Assembly (NCBI GenBank): GCA_002323245.1
Contig: DCPU01000003.1
Span: 1 to 64,000 of the forward strand
Reading direction: 5' to 3'
Source: Mariprofundus sp. UBA1536
Lineage (GTDB): Bacteria > Pseudomonadota > Zetaproteobacteria > Mariprofundales > Mariprofundaceae
Length of the DNA stretch: 64,000 nucleotides
The notes below the pieces were generated by a model. The model made no database searches, was not told the origin of the DNA, and saw only the letters and a program-made list of their open reading frames with translations. Position 1 is the stretch's first letter, and each line of letters opens with the position of its first letter. Shown piece after piece: positions 7,953-16,866 of this stretch. The position numbers and the translations under genes were made by a program.

Positions 7953-9875
7953 TTAATGCCCTACCCACATACCCTTATAACCTAGTTCAAGTTCAAGCGT
8001 TTCGATATATACTTTCGCTGCTGCTCTGGAATCAAAGCCAGTTAGCTGCACGCGGTACCAATCCCTGCCATTGATATTGGCTTTGGTAATCACGCTCTTG
8101 ATATCAGCATCGGCTAAGGTTTTTTGCATATTCTCAGCGCCAGCAAGTGTTGGCTCAGAAGATACATTCACCACCCAAGCTTCATTATCCCCAACCACAG
8201 GTGTTAACGGTGTAATAGGTTTTACCACCGGTTTCACAACAGCAGCAACTGGTTTGGCTACTTCTTCAACATTGGCTAGGATCACTTCAGGCGGTGCTGC
8301 TTTTTCAGCTTCGGCTGCAGCGACTGTTGGCGTTTCTTCAACTGGTGCAGGTTTTACCTCTACAGCAACCTCGGGCTCCGTTTCGTCTTTAAAAGCCAAA
8401 TCGGGAGCATCAGCAACCACCCTACTTTTTTCAATCGCCAACGCGTCTTCAAGCTGAGCTACTTTGCCTTGCGATGCTTGCAACAAAGCTTGCAATTCTC
8501 CCACTTGTGCTTGCGCACTCATTGCCAACCAAGCGCCTGCCCCGCCAAGTACTAGGCCGCCAGCCAAGGCCGCGGCCACCATGATTTGCGATTTCTTACT
8601 TTGATTGGCATTAGCTTCAGTTTTCTTAGCGCTGCTTTTTTCTTTATTTGGCATAGGTGAATCTCCTATTGGCTTATCATGCGCTGCTGCGGCTGTTGCT
8701 GTCGCGGCAGAAACTGAAGTATCCCGCAAAAGATCGTCTACCATCTCATCACTTACTCGCTCATCAGCGCTTTCATCAACAGGCAATTCAATTTGCTTTG
8801 CTGACTCAGCGTCAGACATAGCTCCACTTGGTTGTATTTTATCCGTGCTTTTCTCACCCGTGTTTGTTTCATCCAAGCTGGCTTTGTCTGGCATATCTTC
8901 AACAGCCATTTCTTCAATCAGCATGGCAGCATCACTCTCGTTAAAACCCGATGTATCGAGTTCTGGAATCACATTATCAATAGCATAAGCAGCTGCGAAA
9001 TCTTCATCGGCTTGGCTTGAATTCAGTTTTTCTGCTTCAAACTTTTCTTCTTCAAAGGCTGATACATCGGCATTGATTTCATCACCCAGGCTTTCGTCAA
9101 CCAATAATACTTCATCACCTGCGCCTAAATTTTCTGCACCAAAATTGAGTTCCTGATCCAACTGCTCATCTAATTGTGGATTCAATCTGTCATCCAAGGT
9201 GGGCTCTTGCACTGTTGAAAATGGGCTTTCAATATCGGCCTCGTCAGCATCACCACCGATATCAAGTATCGGCAAGTCGTCATCTACAGTTGGCGCTAAA
9301 TTCATCGCCGTATCCAAATCTTGCATAACCAAAGTGGCTTGATGATCATCCACTTCATTGTCGGCCTTCGTATGAACGTCAACTTCTGGGCTGAGCATTT
9401 GATCAATCTGTAGGCCTGGATCCTCATCAAAAAAATGGTCCAATTGGAAATCTTCATCGGCACCCTGCAATGCTTCAACTTCAGGCTCGTTGTCAGAAAG
9501 ATCAAAGTCTTGAAACGAAAATGGTGATTCTTCCTCGGCCGACATATGCAAGCCATCGTCCATCATGGGCTTATCCATTACCAAAGTTTCCTGATGTTGC
9601 GGATCATCCATTGCTGAGCTCTCTAACGATAAATCGCTTGCATCTATCATGGGGTCGCTTGAACCAAGCGTTTTGTCACTGCCCAAATCCGACAGACTTT
9701 CATCCATGGCATCAAGCTCAGCCTGCAAATCCAAGAAATTCATTTCCGCATCATCTTCGCTTGTTTCTAGTGTTTCGATTTCGGGCTCTTCATCTTTAGC
9801 ATAGGGTTCAAGGTCGGCCAAATTCAGGCGAACTGTGCTTTCAAAATCATCTGGTTTATTTCCATCTGCAGCCAT
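7953..9875 (-). CDS. large acidic SPOR-domain membrane protein
   Basis: A 640-residue protein in three parts. The first about 430 residues are extremely acidic and low in complexity, rich in Asp, Glu, Ser and Leu. A single transmembrane helix follows (about 430-450, IMVAAALAGGLVLGGAGAW), then a coiled coil (VGELQALLQASQGKVAQLE) and an Ala/Pro/Val linker. The end is a SPOR domain (about 560-640, from NEAWVVNVSSEPTL to the end) of the type that binds denuded septal peptidoglycan. With the N-terminus inside and SPOR in the periplasm, it resembles divisome or polar SPOR proteins, but the long acidic cytoplasmic tail is unusual. The ATG at 9875 is preferred over the preceding TTG because GAGGGGG precedes it at normal spacing. 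Confidence 0.8.
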   Translation of the reverse strand: MAADGNKPDDFESTVRLNLADLEPYAKDEEPEIETLETSEDDAEMNFLDLQAELDAMDESLSDLGSDKTLGSSDPMIDASDLSLESSAMDDPQHQETLVMDKPMMDDGLHMSAEEESPFSFQDFDLSDNEPEVEALQGADEDFQLDHFFDEDPGLQIDQMLSPEVDVHTKADNEVDDHQATLVMQDLDTAMNLAPTVDDDLPILDIGGDADEADIESPFSTVQEPTLDDRLNPQLDEQLDQELNFGAENLGAGDEVLLVDESLGDEINADVSAFEEEKFEAEKLNSSQADEDFAAAYAIDNVIPELDTSGFNESDAAMLIEEMAVEDMPDKASLDETNTGEKSTDKIQPSGAMSDAESAKQIELPVDESADERVSDEMVDDLLRDTSVSAATATAAAAHDKPIGDSPMPNKEKSSAKKTEANANQSKKSQIMVAAALAGGLVLGGAGAWLAMSAQAQVGELQALLQASQGKVAQLEDALAIEKSRVVADAPDLAFKDETEPEVAVEVKPAPVEETPTVAAAEAEKAAPPEVILANVEEVAKPVAAVVKPVVKPITPLTPVVGDNEAWVVNVSSEPTLAGAENMQKTLADADIKSVITKANINGRDWYRVQLTGFDSRAAAKVYIETLELELGYKGMWVGH

Positions 9876-10142
9876 CAACCAAACCCCCTCAATAAATATG
9901 CTTTACTTTCAAACACTTTGAGTAGTTTGTCAAAAATACTTTGCTATCAACCCACCAAACCGCATCGCACTTGACTTTGCTGTGACATAAAACTTCCAAC
10001 AAATTGTTTTTATAGGCCAAAACCAGGCTTTTAAGCAACCAAAAGTTGGCCAAGTTTTTGCTTGGACTACTTGATTCGCACGCTTAAAAGAGGAAGCTGA
10101 CGCAAAGTAGAAAATAAACAACAGCAACAAAGGATGTGTTAG

Positions 10143-10619
10143 GTGAATGCTTTAACCAACAAACTACTGGGAAATACCGTACGCATTCGTGAAGCCAAAC
10201 ATGATGATCTGTTTGCCATGACTGCTTTGCTTACTGAATTGTTTAATATCGAAGTGGACTTCACGCCCAATCTTTCCAATCAACGCGAAGGCCTGGCTGC
10301 ATTGATGAGCAGCGAAGAAAGCACATTGCTGGTGGCTGATGTCAAAGGTAAAATTATTGGCATGTGCACCCTGCAATCCTTAATTTCCACTGCCGAAGGC
10401 GGCTTGGTAGGCATCATTGAAGATTTGGTGATAGCCCAAGATCATCGCGGCCAAGGTATTGGCATGAAGCTGCTAGAAACCATTGAAAAAATTGCCAAAG
10501 ACAAAGGCATGCTTCGCCTGCAACTGCTCACCGATGTACATGAAAAAACCGAAGCCTTTTTTAGCCAAGGTCAGTGGAAACCCACGCAACTGGTGGTCAA
10601 ACGCAAGCTGCTTAAGTAG
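10143..10619 (+). CDS. GNAT-family N-acetyltransferase
   Basis: A 158-residue GNAT protein. The acetyl-CoA binding motif A is clear: VIAQDHRGQGIGMKLLETIE, the standard QxxGxG/A loop, and an ending such as EKTEAFFSQGQW matches the usual last strands. The substrate is unknown. The start is a GTG with AAGGA about ten bases upstream. It is convergent, end to end, with yajD, and the 267 bases upstream, shared with the divergent SPOR gene, hold no recognisable element. Confidence 0.85.
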   Translation: MNALTNKLLGNTVRIREAKHDDLFAMTALLTELFNIEVDFTPNLSNQREGLAALMSSEESTLLVADVKGKIIGMCTLQSLISTAEGGLVGIIEDLVIAQDHRGQGIGMKLLETIEKIAKDKGMLRLQLLTDVHEKTEAFFSQGQWKPTQLVVKRKLLK

Positions 10620-10934
10620 TTACTTCTTAGTTTGCTGCTCCAATAATTGCTGTAATCCAGCAAAGGGATTATAGGTGGAAGTAACCTCTACTTTTTTACC
10701 TGATGATGCTGATTGATGCTGCATATCGCCATATTTGGAATGTTCATGATCGTGGCAATAAATACACAATAATTCCCAATTACTGCCATCGGGGGGATTA
10801 TTGTCATGGTTATGATCTTTGTGGTGCACGGTAAGCTCACGTAAATGCTTACCATCAAACGCTCGGGCACAATGGCCACAAACCCAGGGGTAGAGTTTTA
10901 ATGCTTGTTCGCGGTAATTATCTAATTTCGACAT
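10620..10934 (-). CDS. yajD: YajD-type HNH nuclease
   Basis: About 104 residues closely resembling E. coli YajD: ALKLYPWVCGHCARAF, LRELTVHHKDHNHDNNPPDG, then WELLCIYCHDHEHSKYGD, and the C-terminal TYNPFAGL. It is a compact HNH endonuclease fold with a zinc site formed by the CxxC and CxxCH pairs and the HHxDH catalytic block. The physiological role of YajD is unknown. I start it at 10934 because AGGGAG lies six bases upstream; in-frame ATGs at 10937 and 10952 are less well spaced. Confidence 0.92.
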   Translation of the reverse strand: MSKLDNYREQALKLYPWVCGHCARAFDGKHLRELTVHHKDHNHDNNPPDGSNWELLCIYCHDHEHSKYGDMQHQSASSGKKVEVTSTYNPFAGLQQLLEQQTKK

Positions 10935-10995
10935 CATTAGCTCCCTACGCATTTGGATACAACTATCCTACAACCAGTTGTACTTGATTGTAAAA

Positions 10996-11019
10996 GGTAA
11001 ACATTCCGTCAGGTTTACC
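10996..11019. promoter_or_regulatory. inverted repeat between yajD and nnrS
   Basis: GGTAAAC and GTTTACC form a perfect 7-base inverted repeat separated by ten bases, about 47 bases in front of the nnrS start. A second one, TACAAC-N2-GTTGTA, lies at 10969-10982. Either could be an operator for the divergent genes; the spacing fits a dimeric regulator on one DNA face. No known consensus is matched. Confidence 0.35.
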
Positions 11020-11065
11020 CCTCTGCAAACCATCATCTTCAACCAACCCCTTGGGAGTTTCAACC

Positions 11066-12247
11066 ATGTCATATAACCAGCCAACTTCACCATTTTTAGA
11101 CATGGGCTTTAGACCCTTCTTTTTGGGCGCTGCAGTATTTGCCACCCTATCAATGTTGTTATGGGCAGGTGTTTATTTGTTTGGTTTGGCTGTGCCCATC
11201 ACCAATATCACCATGTATGAGTGGCATGCTCACGAGATGTTTTTTGGTTACGCCTTGGCAGTGATTGCTGGCTTTTTGCTCACTTCCGTGCGCACGTGGA
11301 CAAGATTACCTACAGCGCACGGTTTGATTTTATTACTCTTATTTCTGCTCTGGGCAGTTGCACGTGTATTGTGGATGTTTGGCACAAGCTATATCGAATA
11401 TGCCGCCATCTTTGATATCACCTTCGCCCTTTGTTTATCGGCATTGCTGGCCTTGCGCATTGTGCAAGCCAAACAATGGGAACAACTGGGCATTATCGCC
11501 ATATTACTGCTGATCACAGCTGCAAACATCATCTTCTTCTTGGGCGCTTTTGGCTTTGTGAAACAAGGCGTAACTTGGGGTATCTATAGTGCGCTGTATC
11601 TGGTGATTGCTTTAATCATGACCATGGGACGCAGGGTGATTCCATTTTTCATTGAGCGGGCAGCTGGCAGCGATGTATTGCTTAAAAACAATAAATGGCT
11701 AGATATCTTAAACATTGTTGGCTTTTTGGCTTTTGCTATCAATGAAATATTTGTTGGCCGCGATGATGTTTCAGCGTATCTCGCTCTGAGTTTATTTGTT
11801 ATCAACAGCATTCGACTTTTGGGATGGTTTCACCCGATCATTTTCAAGCAAAGTTTATTGTGGAGCCTCTATTTCGCTTTTTGGATGATCACCCTTGGCT
11901 TCTTACTGTTGGCTATGCCTTATTTTGCCGAACAAATCTTTTCAGCGGCAAGTATATATTTGGCCATTCACGCCTTCACCGTTGGTGGCATAGCTGTGAT
12001 TACCTTGGGCATGATGGCGCGCGTATCGCTTGGCCATACAGGCAACAATGTATATCAACCACCACGTCTGCTTAAAGTTTCTCTTGCTGCAATCGCCATA
12101 AGCGCCTTTGTGAGGGTGCTTATCCCCTATTTTGAAATCTGGCCATATTACCTGCTGATTGGCTTATCCCAACTGTTGTGGGTGATTGCTTTTATACTTT
12201 TTATTTTCACCTATGGCCCACTGCTTTGCAGGGCAAAACAACATTAA
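11066..12247 (+). CDS. nnrS: NnrS-family heme/copper membrane protein
   Basis: A 393-residue protein with about twelve hydrophobic segments and the NnrS hallmarks: MGFRPFFLGAAVFA at the N-terminus, YEWHAHEMFFGYA with its conserved histidines, and VRTWTRLPTAHG. A late IHAFTVGGIAVITLGMMARVSLGHTG matches the C-terminal His region. NnrS proteins are heme- and copper-containing inner-membrane proteins linked to nitric-oxide stress and denitrification. The ATG at 11066 has GGGAG eight bases upstream. No denitrification gene is adjacent, so NO detoxification is the more likely use. Confidence 0.9.
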   Translation: MSYNQPTSPFLDMGFRPFFLGAAVFATLSMLLWAGVYLFGLAVPITNITMYEWHAHEMFFGYALAVIAGFLLTSVRTWTRLPTAHGLILLLLFLLWAVARVLWMFGTSYIEYAAIFDITFALCLSALLALRIVQAKQWEQLGIIAILLLITAANIIFFLGAFGFVKQGVTWGIYSALYLVIALIMTMGRRVIPFFIERAAGSDVLLKNNKWLDILNIVGFLAFAINEIFVGRDDVSAYLALSLFVINSIRLLGWFHPIIFKQSLLWSLYFAFWMITLGFLLLAMPYFAEQIFSAASIYLAIHAFTVGGIAVITLGMMARVSLGHTGNNVYQPPRLLKVSLAAIAISAFVRVLIPYFEIWPYYLLIGLSQLLWVIAFILFIFTYGPLLCRAKQH

Positions 12248-13680
12248 TTGAAGTGTTGCATTTGAGGCTTAGACAGCAGTGAGCCAATCACCATGCCTAC
12301 GATTGCAAACAAAAACCCAACAAACTGCGGCGGCATCAAACCTTCACCTTCGGGTGCAATAAACTCCATCGGCAACCATGTAATCAAACCAAAGATAATG
12401 GCTGTATAGGCACCAATCGTCGTCGCCCGCGACCAATAAAGACCAGCCACCAAGGGCACAAAAGCAACCACCAAAGTCACCTTATACGCATTTTCCACCA
12501 TTTGATGGATACCCATATCACTATCCAAAGCCCAGAGCGCATAAAGGGTAACCAACACCGCAAACACAGCCACCACAATACGCGTCATTTTCAGCATATG
12601 CGCATCAGAGGTATCGCCCTGCAATAGCCAAGGTTTAATCACGTTTTCAGATAGCGTCACTGAAGGTGCGAGCAAGGTGCCCGACGCCGTACTCATAATC
12701 ACTGCCAGCAAAGCCCCGAAAAAGATAACTTGCGCCATCATGGGTAAATGACCAAGTACCAAGCTGGGTAATATCTTCTGCGCATCTTCTTCCAGAAAGT
12801 GCGCAACCATGCTGGGGTCTAACAAATGCGCCGAATAGGCCAGATAAATAGGCACAGCTGCAAACAAGAAATAAGCAATACCGCCCAACACAGTGCCCCA
12901 AACTGCTACATTTTCACTCTTGGCAGCATTGGCGCGTTGAAACACATCTTGTTGAGGAATTGAGCCAAAACCCATAGTGAGCAATCCTGAGATAAAGGCG
13001 ATGATGGCAACAGAATTCAGTGCTGGCCAAAAATTGAATTTATCATTGCTGGATGCATGCTCTATGACTGGCATCACCCCGCCCACATGATCGGCTAACA
13101 GCCAAGCTACATAAAATAAACCCAAAACAATAATAATCATTTGGAATGTCGTAGTCACAGCCACTGCCCACATCCCGCCTAAGAGTGTATATACCAGCAC
13201 CACGGCAGCACCGAGAACAATGCCCATGGGCTGGCTAATCAAACCATCTGATAAAATATTAAATACTAAACCCAGCGCCGTAATTTGTGCTGAAACCCAG
13301 CCCAAATAAGATAATGTGATGGCAATACCAGTGACAAATTCAACTTTCCGGTCGTAACGCTGGCGATAAAAATCAACAATGGTGAGTAAATTAAAACGAT
13401 AAAGTTTTCGGGCAAAAAACAAGCCAAACAGAATCAGGCAAAGTGATGCGCCAAAAGGGTCCGATACCAATCCAGCCAAATCTTCTTCAATAAACGTAGC
13501 CGGAATACCAAGCACTGTTTCTGCACCAAACCAAGTGGCAAAAACCATGGAAACCACCACAAAAAGAGGCAATCGCCGGCCCGCATTGATATAATCTCGC
13601 GTCTTATGCACCTTGGTAGCTGCAAACACACCCAAACCAATGGATAGCAATAAATACAAAATCACAAAAGTTATCAGCAT
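12244..13680 (-). CDS. sodium:solute symporter family protein
   Basis: A 478-residue protein with about 13 transmembrane segments and the SSS-family start (KTRDYINAGRRLPLFVVVSM, FATWFGAETVLGIP). It belongs to the PutP-like sodium-coupled importers, whose substrates include proline, acetate and other small organics; the substrate here is unknown. A near-perfect ribosome-binding site (AGGAGGTGA) precedes the ATG. It is convergent with nnrS with a three-base overlap of stop codons. Confidence 0.88.
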   Translation of the reverse strand: MLITFVILYLLLSIGLGVFAATKVHKTRDYINAGRRLPLFVVVSMVFATWFGAETVLGIPATFIEEDLAGLVSDPFGASLCLILFGLFFARKLYRFNLLTIVDFYRQRYDRKVEFVTGIAITLSYLGWVSAQITALGLVFNILSDGLISQPMGIVLGAAVVLVYTLLGGMWAVAVTTTFQMIIIVLGLFYVAWLLADHVGGVMPVIEHASSNDKFNFWPALNSVAIIAFISGLLTMGFGSIPQQDVFQRANAAKSENVAVWGTVLGGIAYFLFAAVPIYLAYSAHLLDPSMVAHFLEEDAQKILPSLVLGHLPMMAQVIFFGALLAVIMSTASGTLLAPSVTLSENVIKPWLLQGDTSDAHMLKMTRIVVAVFAVLVTLYALWALDSDMGIHQMVENAYKVTLVVAFVPLVAGLYWSRATTIGAYTAIIFGLITWLPMEFIAPEGEGLMPPQFVGFLFAIVGMVIGSLLSKPQMQHFN

Positions 13681-13827
13681 TACCTACTCACCTCCTCGCG
13701 CAAAATGCGGTAAACAACCCTAAATTTGGTGGTAAAATGCTACTCAAATAATCAAGCGTCAAACAAAAAATAGACAAACAAAAACGTTTCTTTAATACGC
13801 AAACAATTGAGAATCAGCACGCTAAAC

Positions 13828-14133
13828 TTAATCAAGCTGAAAGCCCCATCCATCACCATTCACGCTATGAATAAAAAGTAAATCACGAGTTAAATTCAGT
13901 TCTCTCCTGTATCCAATGCGCGCACCTAAGGTTTCGCCGATAGAACAAAAATCTAATGACAGAAAGGGTGTCATCATGTGTTCCTGAGAAAGAGACCAGT
14001 TCACATCATTCAGGATGTGCCAACCTGCCCAGAAACGTGGAATCCGAGACGATCAGGAGACTCGAAATGCCTGTCGAACAAATTGGCTAAAAGAAGTACT
14101 GATGAAAGTATCTGCCCACGATATCTCAACCAT
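13828..14133 (-). pseudogene. remnant of an unidentified gene beside the arsenic island
   Basis: In the 454 bases between the symporter and ACR3, one minus-strand frame stays open except for a single TGA at 14053-14055. It reads VEISWADTFISTSFSQFV, then after the stop RFWAGWHILNDVNWSLSQ and GETLGARIGYRRELNLT, ending at TAA 13828-13830. The aromatic alternating pattern resembles a small outer-membrane protein, but I cannot name it. It adjoins the ACR3 stop directly, so it may be a native gene truncated by insertion of the GC-rich island. Chance openness cannot be excluded. The rest of the gap (13681-13827) shows nothing but the symporter leader. Confidence 0.3.
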
Positions 14134-14134
14134 A

Positions 14135-15163
14135 TCAACGCCCTGACTTTGCAGGGGTTTCGTACCATACCCGGGTGCGGTTGACGATGGCTGCCACGGA
14201 GAGCATCACCGGCACCTCCACCAGAACACCGACCACGGTGGCCAGTGCCGCACCGGAGTTGAAACCGAACAGGGCGATGGCCGCCGCCACCGCCAGCTCG
14301 AAGAAGTTGGAGGCACCGATCAGAGCAGACGGGCCGGCCACGCAGTGCGCCACGCCCAGCTTGCGATTGAGCCAGTAGGCCAGCATGGAATTGAAATAGA
14401 CCTGTATGATGATTGGCACGGCCAGCAGCATAATCACCAGTGGCTGCGCCAGAATCTGCTTGCCCTGAAAGCCGAACAGCAGGACCACGGTTATCAGCAG
14501 AGCCGCCATCGAAATCGGATCAAGCATATGCAAAACCTGGCCTAGCGCGTTTCTGGCAAGCAGCAGCTTGCGCCCCACATAGGCCAGCAACACGGGAATG
14601 ACGATATACAGTAGTACGGAGAGGAACAGCGTATCCCACGGCACGCTGATCGAGGCAACGCCGAGCAGCAGGCCGACAATGGGCGCGAATGCAAAGATCA
14701 TGATCACATCGTTGAGCGCTACCTGGGAGAGGGTGAACTGGGGGTGGCCGCCCACCAGTCGCGACCAGACAAAGACCATCGCCGTGCAGGGGGCGGCAGC
14801 CAGCAGAATAAGGCCGGCAATATAGGAGTCGATCTGATCTGGATCCAGCCAGTCGACAAAGAGAATGCGTAGAAACAGAAAGCCGAGCAGCGCCATCGAA
14901 AACGGCTTGACCAACCAGTTGATGGCCAGTGTGACAGCCACACCACGCCGGTGGTCCCATACTTCATGCAGCGCGGAATAATCGATCTTGAGTAGCATCG
15001 GCAGAATCATTGCCCAGATCAATATCGCTACCGGCAGATTGATGTGGGCGACCTCCATGGCGCCAAGTGCCTGAAACAGCGGCGGAAAAACCGAGCCCAG
15101 CGCGATGCCGGCAATAATGGCAGCGAAAACCCAGAGGGTCAGATAGCGGGCGAAAAGCCCCAT
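14135..15163 (-). CDS. acr3: ACR3-family arsenite efflux permease
   Basis: A 342-residue, ten-helix permease of the ACR3 family, which extrudes arsenite (and sometimes antimonite) using the proton gradient. Diagnostic segments are LLAAAPCTAMVFVWSRLVGG with the essential Cys in helix 4, and ALIGASNFFELAVAAAIALF. The base composition is visibly GC-richer than on either side, suggesting acquisition by transfer. The first ATG is used here, but a good AAGGAG (15188-15193) lies six bases before an in-frame CTG at 15181. That would add SENQP, matching the usual ACR3 opening (xSENxPMGLF), so the true start may be an eroded or rare CTG codon. No arsR or arsC is nearby. Confidence 0.92.
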   Translation of the reverse strand: MGLFARYLTLWVFAAIIAGIALGSVFPPLFQALGAMEVAHINLPVAILIWAMILPMLLKIDYSALHEVWDHRRGVAVTLAINWLVKPFSMALLGFLFLRILFVDWLDPDQIDSYIAGLILLAAAPCTAMVFVWSRLVGGHPQFTLSQVALNDVIMIFAFAPIVGLLLGVASISVPWDTLFLSVLLYIVIPVLLAYVGRKLLLARNALGQVLHMLDPISMAALLITVVLLFGFQGKQILAQPLVIMLLAVPIIIQVYFNSMLAYWLNRKLGVAHCVAGPSALIGASNFFELAVAAAIALFGFNSGAALATVVGVLVEVPVMLSVAAIVNRTRVWYETPAKSGR

Positions 15164-15390
15164 CGGTTGATTTTCGGACAGAATAAACTCCTTTAAAGCT
15201 TAAATCATATTCGTAACTACAAATGCGTAAACGGCCACGGATACAGCACAGAAGATCTGAACGGCTGCAAACCGCCGGCAACGCAAATGCCAGACCGACT
15301 TGTCAATTCTCTTTTATTCACAAAACCGGTTACCTGATACATGATTTTGGCGGATCGCCTTAAAAATGGGGTGGATAAGTCTCACGTGCG

Positions 15391-15734
15391 CTACTGGCGG
15401 AACTGTACATTGCTGAACATCTGCTGCATTTCCGGCGTGAGACCAAGGCGTTTTCTCGCCGTGGCAGCCGCCTCATCGAACCGCTCCGCCCCAGTGCAGC
15501 GATTATCGATTCGATCGCCTCCAGATGCGAACGCATATTGGTCAGCTGGTGCTATTTTACCGCCTCCTCCAGACCTAGCGAAACGTGCCCGTCCGAGCCC
15601 ATTGGTGCATGGTGGCCGCCGCCCGCCATGCTTGCATGAAGATGCATCCCCTCTTCCGCCATCACTAGTGTCGCCATCAAACAGCCTGCCAATAATAATA
15701 CTGGCATCATCAAAAGAGTTTTCTTTTTATCTAT
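15391..15734 (-). pseudogene. degenerate periplasmic protein gene in the arsenic island
   Basis: The minus strand encodes a signal-peptide-like start (KKTLLMMPVLLLAGCLMATL) and a His/Gly/Met-rich segment (GMHLHASMAGGGHH) leading to LGLEEAVK, then an in-frame TAG. Coding resumes as HQLTNMRSHLEAIESIIAAL, and after a one-base shift in a GGGG run it continues as AERFDEAAATARKRLGLTPE to MQQMFSNVQFRQ and a stop. The pieces together look like a small soluble periplasmic helical protein of the kind found with metal-resistance genes. The gene has a stop, a frameshift and no ATG at its expected start, so it is dead. It is GC-rich like acr3 and upstream of it on the same strand. Confidence 0.7.
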
Positions 15735-15795
15735 TTCCTCAACGATTTTAAAATCTATCTACTAATAGCTAATAGTTTAAAAAGCAGCGCCGCAC

Positions 15796-16857
15796 CTAAA
15801 GCTTGCTTGCCCTTTGGCGCAATAAATGATCTGCTAAAACCAGAGCGAGCATAGCTTCAGCAATAGGAACAGCGCGAATACCCACGCAAGGGTCGTGGCG
15901 ACCTTTGGTGATGATTTCTGTTTCGTTGCCATCGATATCAATGGTTGGGCGCTGCGTGATAATGGATGAGGTGGGCTTTAGGCCCATCCGCACATGGATG
16001 GTATCGCCATTGGTAATGCCGCCCAAAATGCCGCCAGCGTGATTACTTTGAAAACCATTTTTGCGAATAGCGTCACCAAACTCAGAGCCTTTAGCTGCCA
16101 CACAAGCAAAGCCATCACCAATTTCCACAGCTTTAACGGCTTGAATGCTCATCATAGCCTTGGCCAAATCCGCATCAATGCGATCAAACACAGGCTCACC
16201 CAAACCCACAGGCACGCCAGTAGCTTCAACGGTGACCGATGCTCCGATGGAGTCGCCAGTTTTACGAAGTTTATCCATAAAATTTGCCATTTCAGCGGCA
16301 GCATTTGCATCTGGACAAAAGAAGGGGTTATTAGAAATTTCATCGGCAGAGAAGTTGGCAGGGTCAATACGAACCGGGCCAATTTGATCCACCCAGCCAG
16401 TGATACTCACACCTTGCGTAGCTAAAAACTTACGCGCCACCGCGCCAGCTGCCACGCGCATCGCAGTTTCGCGCGCAGATGAGCGACCACCACCACGATA
16501 ATCACGGAAACCGTATTTGTGATGGAAGGTATAATCAGCATGACCTGGGCGAAACTTATCTTTGATATCGCCGTAATCTTTGCTGCGTTGGTCAGTATTA
16601 CGAATCAACAAAGCAATGGGACAACCTGTGGTTTTGCCTTCAAACACGCCCGATAAAATTTCCACTTCATCGGCTTCACGGCGCTGCGTGGTATATTTAG
16701 ATTGCCCGGGTTTACGTTTGTCCAAATCGGGTTGAATATCTGCTTCGGTTAAGGGTAAACCTGCTGGGCAGCCTTCCACGATAGCAACCAAAGCTGCACC
16801 GTGCGATTCACCCGCAGTGCTCACACGAAAAATTTGACCAATACTAGAACCCGACAT
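15796..16857 (-). CDS. aroC: chorismate synthase
   Basis: A 353-residue enzyme catalysing the last shikimate step, 5-enolpyruvylshikimate-3-phosphate to chorismate, with reduced FMN. The family signatures are present: GESHGAALVAIVEGCPAG near the N-terminus, the RPGHADYTFHHKYGFRDYRG region, then GGGRSSARETAMRVAAGAVA, and GGITNGDTIHVRMGLKPTSS. The length is normal for the bacterial enzyme. It follows fabI by nine bases on the same strand and is probably co-transcribed with it. Confidence 0.97.
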   Translation of the reverse strand: MSGSSIGQIFRVSTAGESHGAALVAIVEGCPAGLPLTEADIQPDLDKRKPGQSKYTTQRREADEVEILSGVFEGKTTGCPIALLIRNTDQRSKDYGDIKDKFRPGHADYTFHHKYGFRDYRGGGRSSARETAMRVAAGAVARKFLATQGVSITGWVDQIGPVRIDPANFSADEISNNPFFCPDANAAAEMANFMDKLRKTGDSIGASVTVEATGVPVGLGEPVFDRIDADLAKAMMSIQAVKAVEIGDGFACVAAKGSEFGDAIRKNGFQSNHAGGILGGITNGDTIHVRMGLKPTSSIITQRPTIDIDGNETEIITKGRHDPCVGIRAVPIAEAMLALVLADHLLRQRASKL

Positions 16858-16866
16858 AAATCAGAT

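Noticed and set aside
8071..9020. several plus-strand open frames opposite the SPOR gene
   Set aside because: They mirror the low-complexity acidic coding sequence and have no independent support.
9930..10130. minus-strand open frame between the SPOR and GNAT genes
   Set aside because: No ribosome-binding site or family resemblance; reads like non-coding AT-rich DNA.
10963..11145. minus-strand open frame opposite the nnrS start
   Set aside because: Runs antisense to the conserved N-terminus of NnrS and through the palindromes; no supporting features.
13978..14184. 68-codon plus-strand open frame before acr3
   Set aside because: No recognisable protein, overlaps the acr3 3' end on the opposite strand, and no ribosome-binding site.
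15181..15260. possible ArsR-type operator upstream of acr3
   Set aside because: The AATCATATTCGTAACTACAAAT region loosely recalls ArsR boxes but is a poor palindrome and no arsR gene is present.
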